NCBI GenBank assembly: GCA_030064695.1
Contig: JASHYV010000106.1
Span: 1 to 23,134 of the forward strand
Direction of reading: 5' to 3'
Length of the DNA stretch: 23,134 nt
From: Thermoplasmata archaeon
GTDB taxonomy: Archaea > Thermoplasmatota > Thermoplasmata > UBA184
Positions 7,329 through 14,608 of this stretch are shown here, in pieces. The notes beneath the pieces are model-generated. The model did no database searches. It was not told the DNA's origin and saw only the letters and a list, made by a program, of their open reading frames with translations. Position 1 is the stretch's first letter, and each line of letters opens with the position of its first letter. A program made the position numbers and the translations under genes.

Positions 7329-8992
7329 GTCTCCCGCCTCCCGAGGGCGAACGGGGCGCTCACGGTGAGCTCGAGGAGCGCGAGCAGGCCCATCCCCAGG
7401 AGCGCGGGCTCGGCGCCGTGGACGGAGAGCACGTGGAAGGCCAGGATCGGCGCGCCGGCGACGACCAGACCCGGGATCGTGACGAAGACCGCGTACCACT
7501 GTCCGGAATAGAGGTTGACGATCGGCAGGCCGCGTCGCCGCGCGCGCCAGAACAGGATGCCGAGCTCGAAGAACCCGGCGGCGACCACGGCCGGCAGCTC
7601 CGCGATCACGAACAGGACGAAGAGTCCCGGGTCGAAGACCCGAAGGAGCGTCAGGCCGAGCACCAGGCTCGCCGCCACGAGGTACATCAGCGTGACGAGC
7701 GTGACCTTCCCGAGCAGGACGGACCGGTCCGAGAGCGGAAGCGTCTGCCCGTACGAGTAGGCGTTCACCTCGATTGCGAAGAACGCCGGGCCGAAGAAGG
7801 TTGCGAGCAAGGCGGCGATGGTGACGGCCGCGATGCCCACGGCGAGCGCGGCGGACGAGCCGGACGCGGAGACGTACGTCCAGAGCCCGATCGCGACCGC
7901 ATCCAGGATCGGCAGGAGGATGAGGAAGGCGTACCCCGGGGTCCGGCTCGCGATCCGCAGGTCCTTCGTGAGCACCGCCCACGAGGGGCTCGCGGCGGCC
8001 ACGACGGGGCGCGCCACGGGGGCGGCCGCGCTCGGGAGCGGAGGCAGCACCCCCAAGGACCGCACGTTCGCGAACGTCCAGGTGGTCGCGAGGGCCGCGA
8101 GCCCGGCGTAGCCCACGACGGCGAAGCCGAGCACCGCCGCCCCGTCCGGGAATCCGAACCCCCCGCTCCCCTCCGCCGCGATCGCCGGCAGCGCGGCCAG
8201 CGAGAACGGGAACGCCCCCAGCAGGAGGTTCCACCCGACCGACGGCGCGGACCGCGCGAGGTGGTCGAGGCCCGCGAAGAACGCCGGGGCGGCGACCACG
8301 AAGCCGAACATCGCGAACGCGGGGATCACCCAGAGGATCAGGTACCCCCAGCGGACCAGCGTGGAGCCGCCTCCGCCGCGGGACCCCTGCACGCGCCGCA
8401 CGAAGAAGCGGCCCGTGAGCAGCGAGAGAGCGAGGGAGAAGGCGACCGCCGCGACGACCCCGGGCACGACCGCGATCCCGGAAGCGGGCCCGAGGGCGAT
8501 CCCGACGAAGACCGGCGTGGCGACCAGGATCGTGAGCGCGGGGAGATCGAACAGCCGGAGATAGAGGAGCGCCGCCGCCCGCCGCAGGGTCGCGTCGTCG
8601 ATCGGCAGCGGCTCGAGGACGGGGAGGACCCCCGAGGAGAGGAACGTCGGGATCACCTGGAGTCCGGTCCACCAGAGGAAGGCCACGTCGAGGCTCAGGA
8701 GGCCGGTCAGGACCCCCGCGTCGAACAATCCGACGGGGAGCGTGGCGGGCACGATCCCGGTCGCCACGATCTGGGCGCTCGAGCGGAGCGCGAAGCTCGC
8801 GCCCAGTGCGAGCAGCCCGAGCACCCCGGCGATGATCACCTTGCTCTGCAGCACCCGACGCTGGGCCCGGGCGACCAGGTCGGTCGCGCGGTCGGCCGGG
8901 AGCACGTTCCCCTGCCGGAACGCGTAGATCGCCTGCAGCGAGAGCTCGAGGTAGGCGACCGAGCTGAGGCGCGCCGCCTCCCGCCACGACAC
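7325..8992 (-). CDS. ABC-2 type transporter permease
   Basis: A 555-residue membrane protein with about 12-14 hydrophobic segments and no recognisable enzymatic motif. It fits the large exporter-type permeases that pair with a single soluble ATPase. Two regions carry the ABC-2 hallmark of an LP-[ILV]-[SD]-D segment before a membrane helix: PLPIDDATLRRA (about 148-159) and TLPLSDRSVLLGK (about 418-430). This suggests two related halves. A Gly/Ser-rich loop (about 203-210) and an Ala/Pro-rich linker (about 325-345) lie between the halves. The gene starts with GTG only 4 bases after the ATPase stop, and its own TGA overlaps the ValRS start. The transported substrate is unknown. Confidence 0.85.
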   Translation of the reverse strand: MSWREAARLSSVAYLELSLQAIYAFRQGNVLPADRATDLVARAQRRVLQSKVIIAGVLGLLALGASFALRSSAQIVATGIVPATLPVGLFDAGVLTGLLSLDVAFLWWTGLQVIPTFLSSGVLPVLEPLPIDDATLRRAAALLYLRLFDLPALTILVATPVFVGIALGPASGIAVVPGVVAAVAFSLALSLLTGRFFVRRVQGSRGGGGSTLVRWGYLILWVIPAFAMFGFVVAAPAFFAGLDHLARSAPSVGWNLLLGAFPFSLAALPAIAAEGSGGFGFPDGAAVLGFAVVGYAGLAALATTWTFANVRSLGVLPPLPSAAAPVARPVVAAASPSWAVLTKDLRIASRTPGYAFLILLPILDAVAIGLWTYVSASGSSAALAVGIAAVTIAALLATFFGPAFFAIEVNAYSYGQTLPLSDRSVLLGKVTLVTLMYLVAASLVLGLTLLRVFDPGLFVLFVIAELPAVVAAGFFELGILFWRARRRGLPIVNLYSGQWYAVFVTIPGLVVAGAPILAFHVLSVHGAEPALLGMGLLALLELTVSAPFALGRRET

Positions 8993-8996
8993 GGGC

Positions 8997-9797
8997 TCAC
9001 GCGCCCCCGAGCGACCGGATCGCCTCCGCGACGCCCGCCTCCTCCTCGGTCAGTCGGAGGAAGATCCGCTCCAGGGTCGCATCGCCCTCCGCGACCCGTT
9101 CGCGGAGGCCGCCGAGCGTCCCCTCGGCCCGAAGGACGCCGCGGTCCAGGATCCCGACCCGGTGGCAGAGCTGCTCGGCGACCTCCATCGTGTGGGTCGA
9201 GAAGAGGACGCCGCGCCCCGTCTCGAGCACGTAGCGGGCGAGGAGGTCCTTCATGATCCGCACCGACCGGGGATCGAGGCTGTTGAGCGGTTCGTCGAGG
9301 ACCAGCAGCGAAGGCTGGTGGAGCAGGGCGGCGAGGATCAGCACCTTCTGCCGAGTCCCGTTCGACAGCGTGGCGATCGGCTCCTCGATCTCGCCGTCGA
9401 GTCGGAAGGCGGAGGCGTAGGCCCGCACCCGTTCGGACGCCACCGCGGCGTCCAGGTGCCGCACGCTCGCGACGAACTCGAGGAACTCGCGGGGCGTGAG
9501 CGCTTCGTAGAGCAGGCTCGTCTCGGGCACGTAGCCGATCCGCGCCTTCGCCGAGAGCCCGTGCGTCAGCGGGTCGATCCCGAAGACGCGGATCGAGCCG
9601 GCGACGGGCCGCACGAGGCCGACGATCGCCTTGATCGTGCTCGACTTGCCCGCTCCGTTGGACCCGAGCAGCCCATAGATCTCGCCGGGCCGGACCTCGA
9701 TCGTGAGGCCGTCGACGGCCTTCCTCTCGCCGTAGACGACGGTGAGCCCCTCGATCCGGAGCGGAGGCGCCGCCGCCGAGGGGTCGGGAAGCGCCAT
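8997..9797 (-). CDS. ABC transporter ATP-binding protein
   Basis: A 266-residue nucleotide-binding subunit that powers the adjacent permease. Walker A is GSNGAGKSS (45-53), the Q-loop region is GYVPETSLLYEALTPREF (88-105), the signature is LSNGTRQ (144-150, in place of LSGGQ), Walker B is LLVLDEP (164-170), the D-loop is NSLDP and the switch histidine is H202 in FSTHTMEVAE. The LSNGxRQK signature and the extension after the H-loop are common in exporter-type (ABC-2) ATPases. The ATG at 9797 lies 28 bases from a TATA-like box, so the transcript is probably leaderless. This is the first gene of the run ATPase, permease, ValRS, AKR, HAD. Confidence 0.93.
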   Translation of the reverse strand: MALPDPSAAAPPLRIEGLTVVYGERKAVDGLTIEVRPGEIYGLLGSNGAGKSSTIKAIVGLVRPVAGSIRVFGIDPLTHGLSAKARIGYVPETSLLYEALTPREFLEFVASVRHLDAAVASERVRAYASAFRLDGEIEEPIATLSNGTRQKVLILAALLHQPSLLVLDEPLNSLDPRSVRIMKDLLARYVLETGRGVLFSTHTMEVAEQLCHRVGILDRGVLRAEGTLGGLRERVAEGDATLERIFLRLTEEEAGVAEAIRSLGGA

Positions 9798-9820
9798 CGT
9801 ACTCCCATCGTCGCGGGAGA

Positions 9821-9830
9821 GGTATAACTC
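9821..9830 (-). promoter_or_regulatory. TATA-like box for the ABC transporter / ValRS operon
   Basis: The minus strand reads GAGTTATACC, centred about 28 bases from the ATG at 9797. It is one of the clearest AT-rich elements in the region and lies just beyond the LysRS stop, which makes the downstream five-gene run a separate transcription unit. Confidence 0.65.
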
Positions 9831-9843
9831 CGCCCTCGCCGGT

Positions 9844-11319
9844 TCAGGTCGAGCGGGTCTGCGGGAACAGGATGACGTCCTTGATCGAGGCCGCGCCGGA
9901 GAACGCCATCGTCATTCGGTCGATCCCGAAACCGACCCCCGTGCACGGGGGCAGCCCGTAGCGGAGCGCTTCAATGAACTCCTCGTCGAAGGCGTACCGC
10001 GCGTCCGCGCGGGCCGAGAGCTGGTCCCGGAAGCGTCGTTCCTGCTCGTCGGGATCGTTGAGCTCGGTGTAGGCGTTGCCGAGCTCGAAGCCCCGGTAGT
10101 AGAACTCGAACCGCTCGACCCGGTGCGGCTTCGAGCGGTGTCGCTTCGCGAGCGGGGTCGTTGCCGCCGGATGGTCGAGGACGAACGTCGGCGCCTGCAG
10201 CGTCGGTTCCACGTAATGTTCGAACAGCTTGTCGAGGAAGATCCCGGGCGGCGACTCGGCAGGGACGGTCGAGCCGGCCGAACGGGCGAGCTCGCGCAAC
10301 TGCTCCGGGCTCTTCTCGAGCAGGCCGGAGATCCCGCTGCGGCGCTCGAGCTCGTCCACGAAATCGATCGTGGAGAAGCCTCCCGCGAACGCCGTCGCCG
10401 CCTCCTGGACGGCCGGAGTATCGGGGGCGAACTCCGCCGCGCGCCGGCCGAGGCGGCTGTAGAGCGCTTCCAGGAGCGCCCGCATGTCGTGGTAGTCGGC
10501 GTACGCCCAGTACGCCTCGAGCATCGTGAACTCCGGGGAGTGGACCGAGTCCAGGTCCTCGTTCCGGAAGCACTTGCCGATCTCGAAGACCCGTTCGAGA
10601 CCGCCGACGAGCAGGCGCTTCAGCGGCAGCTCGAGCGCGATGCGCAGCTGCAGCTCCTCGGCGAGGTAGCCCGACCGGGTGACGAACGGCTCCGCGGCCG
10701 CGCCGCCCGCGATCGGCACCAGCACCGGCGTCTCGACCTCCAGGAAGCCCGACTCCGCCAGGTGGGCGCGCGTCTCCGAGACGAGGAAGGACCGCAGCCG
10801 GAAGCGGGCCCGGGTCTCCGGCGAGGCGAGCAGATCGACGTGCCGGTGCCGGAGCCGAGCCTCGACGTCCTGGAGCCCGTGGTATTTCTCGGGCGGCGGG
10901 GCGATCGCCTTCGCCAGCATCGTGACGGACGTGACGAGCAGGCTGGGCTCGCCACGTCGGGAGACCATCGGCGCGCCGTCCGCGCCGACGACGTCGCCCG
11001 GGTCGAGGTCCGCGAGCCAGGCCGCGTACGCCGCTTCGCCGAGCTCGTCCACCCGAAGCAGGAGCTGGAGCGAACCCTCGAGGTCCTCGAGATCGGCGAA
11101 CGCGGTGCGCCCGTGCACCCGGACCGCCTTGAGTCGGCCCGCCACCCGCAGCGGATGCGCGAGGTCCTCCTCGCCGGGCCTCAGCTGGGCGCAGGCGGCG
11201 CGCACCCGATCGGTGCCGACCCGGTTCGGGAACGACCAGGGGTACGGTTCGCGGCCCTCCGAGCGCCAACGGGCCACCTTGGTCCGGCGCTCGCGCTCGA
11301 GCGGGGTTTCGTCGGCCAC
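9844..11319 (-). CDS. lysS: Lysyl-tRNA synthetase, class II
   Basis: A 491-residue class II synthetase that charges tRNA-Lys. The N-terminal OB-fold anticodon-binding domain covers about 55-140 (HPLRVAGRLKAVRVHGRTAFADLED). The catalytic core starts at EKYHGLQDVEARLRHRHVDLL (144-164). Motif 1 is around GFLEVETPVLVPIAGGAAAEPF (191-212). Motif 2 is VFEIGKCFRNEDLDSVHSPEF (244-264). Motif 3 is GVGFGIDRMTMAF (461-473). Most archaea use the unrelated class I enzyme, so the class II form stands out. The start is GTG at 11319, since no in-frame ATG is available nearby. A TATA-like box lies about 43 bases upstream, which implies a leader of about 16 bases. Confidence 0.95.
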   Translation of the reverse strand: MADETPLERERRTKVARWRSEGREPYPWSFPNRVGTDRVRAACAQLRPGEEDLAHPLRVAGRLKAVRVHGRTAFADLEDLEGSLQLLLRVDELGEAAYAAWLADLDPGDVVGADGAPMVSRRGEPSLLVTSVTMLAKAIAPPPEKYHGLQDVEARLRHRHVDLLASPETRARFRLRSFLVSETRAHLAESGFLEVETPVLVPIAGGAAAEPFVTRSGYLAEELQLRIALELPLKRLLVGGLERVFEIGKCFRNEDLDSVHSPEFTMLEAYWAYADYHDMRALLEALYSRLGRRAAEFAPDTPAVQEAATAFAGGFSTIDFVDELERRSGISGLLEKSPEQLRELARSAGSTVPAESPPGIFLDKLFEHYVEPTLQAPTFVLDHPAATTPLAKRHRSKPHRVERFEFYYRGFELGNAYTELNDPDEQERRFRDQLSARADARYAFDEEFIEALRYGLPPCTGVGFGIDRMTMAFSGAASIKDVILFPQTRST

Positions 11320-11357
11320 GAACGGGTCCGTCCGAGGCGCCCGAGAGGGCCCGGGGA

Positions 11358-11365
11358 GGTAAAGG
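11358..11365 (-). promoter_or_regulatory. TATA-like box for lysyl-tRNA synthetase
   Basis: The minus strand reads CCTTTACC, preceded by CGAG, about 39-46 bases from the GTG start. It closely resembles the element before tRNA-Lys (378-385). Confidence 0.5.
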
Positions 11366-11380
11366 CTCGGGTCGAGCGGA

Positions 11381-11782
11381 CTAGGCCGGCGTGCCCTCGA
11401 GCGCGAGGCGCTCGATGCCGCCGGGCCGGTAGAGGGCCAGATGTTCCGGCACGGCGGGCTCCTTGCCGGCCTCCCGGGCCGGTTCGTGGAGCACGAGGAA
11501 CGTCCCGAGGAAGAACTCCGCGGCCGCGTCGCCGCCGCCGATCCCGTAGCTCACGTAGTCCGAGAAGTAGACGTGGACCTGGCCGGAGCGGTGGCGCCGG
11601 AGCGCGTCCAGGAATTTCGGAAGCTCCCCGGGACCCTTCCGCTCGAGCTCCTCCACCAGGTCGCGGAGCAACGGCCGCTGGCTGATGCCGGCGAGCCCGT
11701 CGTACGAGAGGTAGACCGCGGGCCTCGGGTCGAGCGCGACGACATCGAGTCGGAGCACGCCTTCCACGGGCTTCGTCCGCAT
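11381..11782 (-). CDS. Hypothetical protein, 133 residues, unrecognised family
   Basis: I do not recognise this protein. It is soluble, with no signal peptide or membrane segment. Visible features are a beta-rich start (VLRLDVVALDPRPAVYLSYDGL), a charged helix (RDLVEELERK at about 40-49), a second beta region (GQVHVYFSDYVSYGIGGGD at about 67-85) and a terminal half rich in Pro/Glu. No cysteines or metal-binding pattern are seen. The coding assignment is supported by its own TATA-like box about 27 bases from the ATG, codon use like its neighbours, and its fit between the LysRS promoter and the thermosome terminator region. It lies between the thermosome and LysRS genes on the same strand but is probably transcribed separately. 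Confidence 0.7.
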   Translation of the reverse strand: MRTKPVEGVLRLDVVALDPRPAVYLSYDGLAGISQRPLLRDLVEELERKGPGELPKFLDALRRHRSGQVHVYFSDYVSYGIGGGDAAAEFFLGTFLVLHEPAREAGKEPAVPEHLALYRPGGIERLALEGTPA

Positions 11783-11804
11783 GGCGAGCGGGCTACCGCG
11801 CCTT

Positions 11805-11814
11805 CGTTAAGAAG
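11805..11814 (-). promoter_or_regulatory. TATA-like box for the 133-residue protein
   Basis: The minus strand reads CTTCTTAACG, centred about 27 bases from the ATG at 11782. It is the only AT-rich stretch between the thermosome stop and this gene. Confidence 0.5.
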
Positions 11815-11818
11815 ACTT

Positions 11819-11846
11819 CGGGCGGCGCGCTCGCGCGCGTCGCCCG
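11819..11846 (-). terminator. Strong GC stem-loop after the thermosome gene
   Basis: CGGGCG (11819-11824) pairs with CGCCCG (11841-11846), and CGCGC (11826-11830) pairs with GCGCG (11835-11839), with a 4-base loop. Bases 25/40 form a G-T wobble on + or a C-A mismatch on -. The stem begins about 24 bases after the thermosome stop. On the minus strand only a weak T-rich stretch (GTCTTCTT) follows, and that stretch is also the next promoter. It probably acts as a terminator or transcript-end hairpin. Confidence 0.45.
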
Positions 11847-11870
11847 GGGGAAAGGGGTTCGAGGGCGACC

Positions 11871-13493
11871 CTAGTGGTCGTGGCCGCCGGGCGAGGGAGG
11901 GGCCGGGCTCGACTTCTTCGACGCGATGACGACGTCGATCCGAAGGACCATCGTGGCGACCTCGCCCGCCGAGGAGAGCGCCTGGCGCTTCACGCGGACG
12001 GGCTCGACCACGTGGAGCTTCCACATGTCGGTCGCCGAGCCGTCGGCCAGGTTCACGCCGACGTTCTTGTTCGCATCGGAGCCGTCGTGCGCGCGCCGGA
12101 GGTCGATGAGCACGTTGATCGCGTCGTATCCGCCGTTCTCGGCGAGCGCCCACGGGACCGATTCGAGCGCCTGGGCGAACGCTTCGACCGCGAGCTGCTC
12201 GCGGCCGCCCACGGTCGGCGCCCACTTGCGGAGGCGCACCGCGAGCTCGATCTCGGTCGCGCCGCCGCCGGGGGCGATGACGCCGTCCTCGATCACGCTG
12301 CCGACGACCTTGAGCGCGTCCTGGATGGAGCGCTCGACCTCCTGCGTCACGTGCTCGGTGCCGCCCCGGATCAGGATCGAGACGGAGCGCGGGTTCGAGC
12401 AGCCGGTGACGAACGTCATGTCGTCGTCCCCGACCTTGCGCTCCTCGACCTTCGCCGCGGAACCCAGGTCGGCCGCCGTGAGCTCCTTGATGCCGGTGAC
12501 GATCTTGCCGCCCGTGGCCCGGGCGAGCTTCTGGAGATCGGACTCCTTCACCTGCTTCACGGCGTAGATGCCGTCCTTCGCGAGGTAGTGGAGCACGACG
12601 TCGTCGATCCCCTTCTGGGAGACCACGACGTTGGCCCCGGAGGCCTTGACCGCCTCCGCCATCCGGCGGAACGTCTTGTCCTCCTCGTCGAGGAAGCTCT
12701 GGATCTGGGCCGGGTTCTTGATGTTGATTTTGCTCTCGATCTCGGTCTTCTTGACCTCGAGGGCCGAGTTGAGGAGCGCGATCTTCGCGTTCGCGACCTC
12801 GCTCGGCATCCGCGGGTGACCGCGCTCCTTGTCGAGGATGATCCCCTCGATGAGCGAGGTGTCCGAGATCGTGCCGCCGTGGCGCTTCTCGATCTTGATC
12901 TGGTCGACGTCGCAGATGGTCCGGTCGCCGCGCTTCTCGGCGATCTTCTGGACCGCCTGGACCGCGATCTTCGCGAGATGGTCGCGCGAGCCGAAGACGC
13001 CCTTCGAGCCCATCGCGGTGGTGGCGCAGTCGATCAGGATCGCCTCGTCGTCGGCCTTGACCGGGATCCCGATCTCGGCCTCGAGGAGCCGCTTCGCCTC
13101 GGCGACGCCGAGCTGGAAGCCGCGGGTGATGACCGTCGCGTGGACGTTCTGGTCGAGCAGCGACTCGGCGCGCTTCAAGAGCTCGCCCGCGAGCACGACC
13201 GCGGTGGTCGTGCCGTCGCCGCACTGCTGGTCCTGGGTCTTCGCGACCTCGACCAGCATCTTCGCGGCGGGGTGCTCGATGTCGATCTCCTTCAGGATCG
13301 TGACGCCGTCGTTCGTGATCGTGATGTCGCCCATGCCGTCAACGAGCATCTTGTCCATGCCGCGCGGGCCGAGCGTAGTGCGGACCGTGTCCGCCACCGC
13401 CCGCGCCGCGGCGATGTTGTTCGCCGTCGCGCCCTTGCCGCGCTCGCGTTCCGTGCCTTCCTTCAGGACGAGGATCGGGGTACCCTGGAGCAT
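11871..13493 (-). CDS. Thermosome subunit (group II chaperonin)
   Basis: A 540-residue ATP-dependent chaperonin subunit that forms the double-ring, lid-bearing folding chamber of archaea. The equatorial domain starts with TLGPRGMDKMLVDGMGDITITNDG (40-63). The ATPase motif CGDGTTTAVVLAGELL lies at 91-106. The apical/lid region covers about 200-370. The second equatorial part contains APGGGATEIELA and GVNLADGSATDMW. Length and motifs are normal. The C-terminus ends in a Pro/Gly/His stretch (PGGHDH) instead of the Gly-Met repeats common in archaeal subunits. The promoter is the most AT-rich in the window and is bracketed by an inverted repeat, consistent with strong, stress-responsive expression. 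Only one subunit gene is in the window. Confidence 0.97.
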   Translation of the reverse strand: MLQGTPILVLKEGTERERGKGATANNIAAARAVADTVRTTLGPRGMDKMLVDGMGDITITNDGVTILKEIDIEHPAAKMLVEVAKTQDQQCGDGTTTAVVLAGELLKRAESLLDQNVHATVITRGFQLGVAEAKRLLEAEIGIPVKADDEAILIDCATTAMGSKGVFGSRDHLAKIAVQAVQKIAEKRGDRTICDVDQIKIEKRHGGTISDTSLIEGIILDKERGHPRMPSEVANAKIALLNSALEVKKTEIESKINIKNPAQIQSFLDEEDKTFRRMAEAVKASGANVVVSQKGIDDVVLHYLAKDGIYAVKQVKESDLQKLARATGGKIVTGIKELTAADLGSAAKVEERKVGDDDMTFVTGCSNPRSVSILIRGGTEHVTQEVERSIQDALKVVGSVIEDGVIAPGGGATEIELAVRLRKWAPTVGGREQLAVEAFAQALESVPWALAENGGYDAINVLIDLRRAHDGSDANKNVGVNLADGSATDMWKLHVVEPVRVKRQALSSAGEVATMVLRIDVVIASKKSSPAPPSPGGHDH

Positions 13494-13500
13494 TCTAGCT

Positions 13501-13555
13501 CACCGCGAGGGGAGACCTTGCTCTTCTATATAAAAGCTGGCAAGACCTCGCGGTG
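13501..13555 (-). promoter_or_regulatory. Thermosome promoter with TATA box inside an inverted repeat
   Basis: The TATA box reads CTTTTATATA on the minus strand (13527-13536), about 34-43 bases from the ATG at 13493. It is flanked by the exact 10-base inverted repeat CACCGCGAGG (13501-13510) and CCTCGCGGTG (13546-13555). Inner arms CTTGC (13517-13521) and GCAAG (13540-13544) continue the symmetry, and AGACCT occurs as a direct repeat on both sides. The left arm would lie at the transcription start and the right arm just upstream of the BRE. This is a good candidate operator for a heat-shock regulator, although no regulator gene is identified here. Confidence 0.7.
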
Positions 13556-13564
13556 GGGAATTCT

Positions 13565-13579
13565 CCGTGCCGTGCACGG
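13565..13579 (-). terminator. Small stem-loop just after the EamA gene
   Basis: CCGTGC (13565-13570) pairs with GCACGG (13574-13579) around a 3-base loop, 9 bases after the EamA stop on the minus strand. The core CCGTGCACGG is also a perfect 10-bp palindrome. There is no T-run, so terminator function is uncertain. Confidence 0.3.
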
Positions 13580-13588
13580 GTCGTCCGT

Positions 13589-14500
13589 CTACCGCGAGCC
13601 CCGCTGGAGCAAGAAGAGGCCGAACGCGATCAGCGCCATTCCCCCGAGCTCCAAGCCCGTGACCGTCTCGCCGAAGACGAGCAGACCCACGACGACGCCC
13701 GTGACGGGGTTAACGTACCCGACGAGATTCGCCCGAGTCGGCCCGGACCGATGGTGAATGCGGAAGTAGAGGGCGTATCCCAGCACCCCGGGAAAGATCA
13801 CCAGGAAAGCGAGCGAGGGAAGCACCATCGCGGGGTGGCCCAGGGTGAACGGTTCCCCCAGTCCCGCCCCCACGGCACCGAGCAGCGCCCCGGCCACCGA
13901 GAATTGGAGCGCAAGGGTCCAGAGCGTGGGAGCGGCTCGGGCCGTTCGTCGCAGCAGGACGGAACCCAAGGCGAAGACGAGCACCGCGCCCACGACCAGG
14001 GAAGGCCCCACGAACCCCGAAGCGAAGGGGTCGGCCAGCTGAGGGAGCACCAACACCGCGACCCCGCCGAATCCGACCATCAGCCCCGCCACTCCCCAGC
14101 GCCCGAGTCGCTCCGAGGGCAGGAGACCCAGGCCGAACAGAGCGCTCGCCAGCGGCGCCGACGCGGTCAATACGGCCGCCAGACCTCCCGAGGTCGACTC
14201 CTCTCCGAGGTACAGCAAGCCCCCGTATCCTCCGATCATGAGGAGCCCGCCGAAAACGGCCGGCGCCCACAACGACGTGGCGGCGGGGCGCGGGCTTCGA
14301 GCCACGAGCGCGATGGGCACCAGCACCGCGGCCGTCAGCGCGTAGCGGACGGCGGCGAAGAACAACGGAGGGGCGCCCGCGAGCAGTCCGTATCGGATCA
14401 CGGGGAACGCAGCGCCCCACAGCACGCCGAGCAGTACCACCAGCAGGAGGTCCGACGTCCCGGTCCCGGGACGCTGCTCCGACTCCGGAGGATCGGTCAT
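13589..14500 (-). CDS. EamA/DMT-family transporter
   Basis: A 303-residue inner-membrane protein with about ten transmembrane helices arranged as two EamA repeats (about 18-152 and 165-300). Typical marks are VLLGVLWGAAFPVIRYGLL at the start of the first repeat, the GGLLYLGEESTSGGLAAVLTASAPLASALFG region (about 93-123), and GYVNPVTGVVVGLLVFGE in the second repeat. Members export amino acids or other metabolites, or transport nucleotide sugars; the substrate cannot be read from sequence. The ATG is followed by a short cytosolic Pro/Glu-rich tail. The gene lies 108 bases downstream of the HTH-alkyltransferase gene on the same strand, with no obvious TATA at -27, so it may depend on read-through. 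Confidence 0.9.
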   Translation of the reverse strand: MTDPPESEQRPGTGTSDLLLVVLLGVLWGAAFPVIRYGLLAGAPPLFFAAVRYALTAAVLVPIALVARSPRPAATSLWAPAVFGGLLMIGGYGGLLYLGEESTSGGLAAVLTASAPLASALFGLGLLPSERLGRWGVAGLMVGFGGVAVLVLPQLADPFASGFVGPSLVVGAVLVFALGSVLLRRTARAAPTLWTLALQFSVAGALLGAVGAGLGEPFTLGHPAMVLPSLAFLVIFPGVLGYALYFRIHHRSGPTRANLVGYVNPVTGVVVGLLVFGETVTGLELGGMALIAFGLFLLQRGSR

Positions 14501-14539
14501 GCCTCCGCCCTCTCAGTTCCTGGGCTTCGCTCGGCGCGA

Positions 14540-14551
14540 TCCACCGGTGGA
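14540..14551. repeat. Perfect 12-bp palindrome upstream of the EamA gene
   Basis: TCCACCGGTGGA is its own reverse complement and lies 40-51 bases upstream of the EamA ATG. That would be just upstream of BRE/TATA, where archaeal activators often bind. The surrounding 108-base gap (14501-14608) holds nothing else that I recognise. Confidence 0.4.
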
Positions 14552-14608
14552 CGGGACCGGGGAGAGAAGAGCCGTCGTCGGTCGGGACCTCGCCGGAAGC
14601 GGTCGACC

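Noticed and set aside
7329..8987. Upstream in-frame extension of ValRS (would give a 1448-residue protein)
   Set aside because: The extension is out-of-frame translation of the ABC permease gene with shadow-type composition; true ValRS similarity begins only after the permease stop.
7418..9256. 612-codon plus-strand open frame antisense to the ABC transporter
   Set aside because: It is antisense to a well-supported permease and ATPase, with low-complexity charged composition and no domain.
11874..13757. 627-codon plus-strand open frame antisense to the thermosome
   Set aside because: It is a shadow of the highly codon-biased thermosome gene with no recognisable motif.
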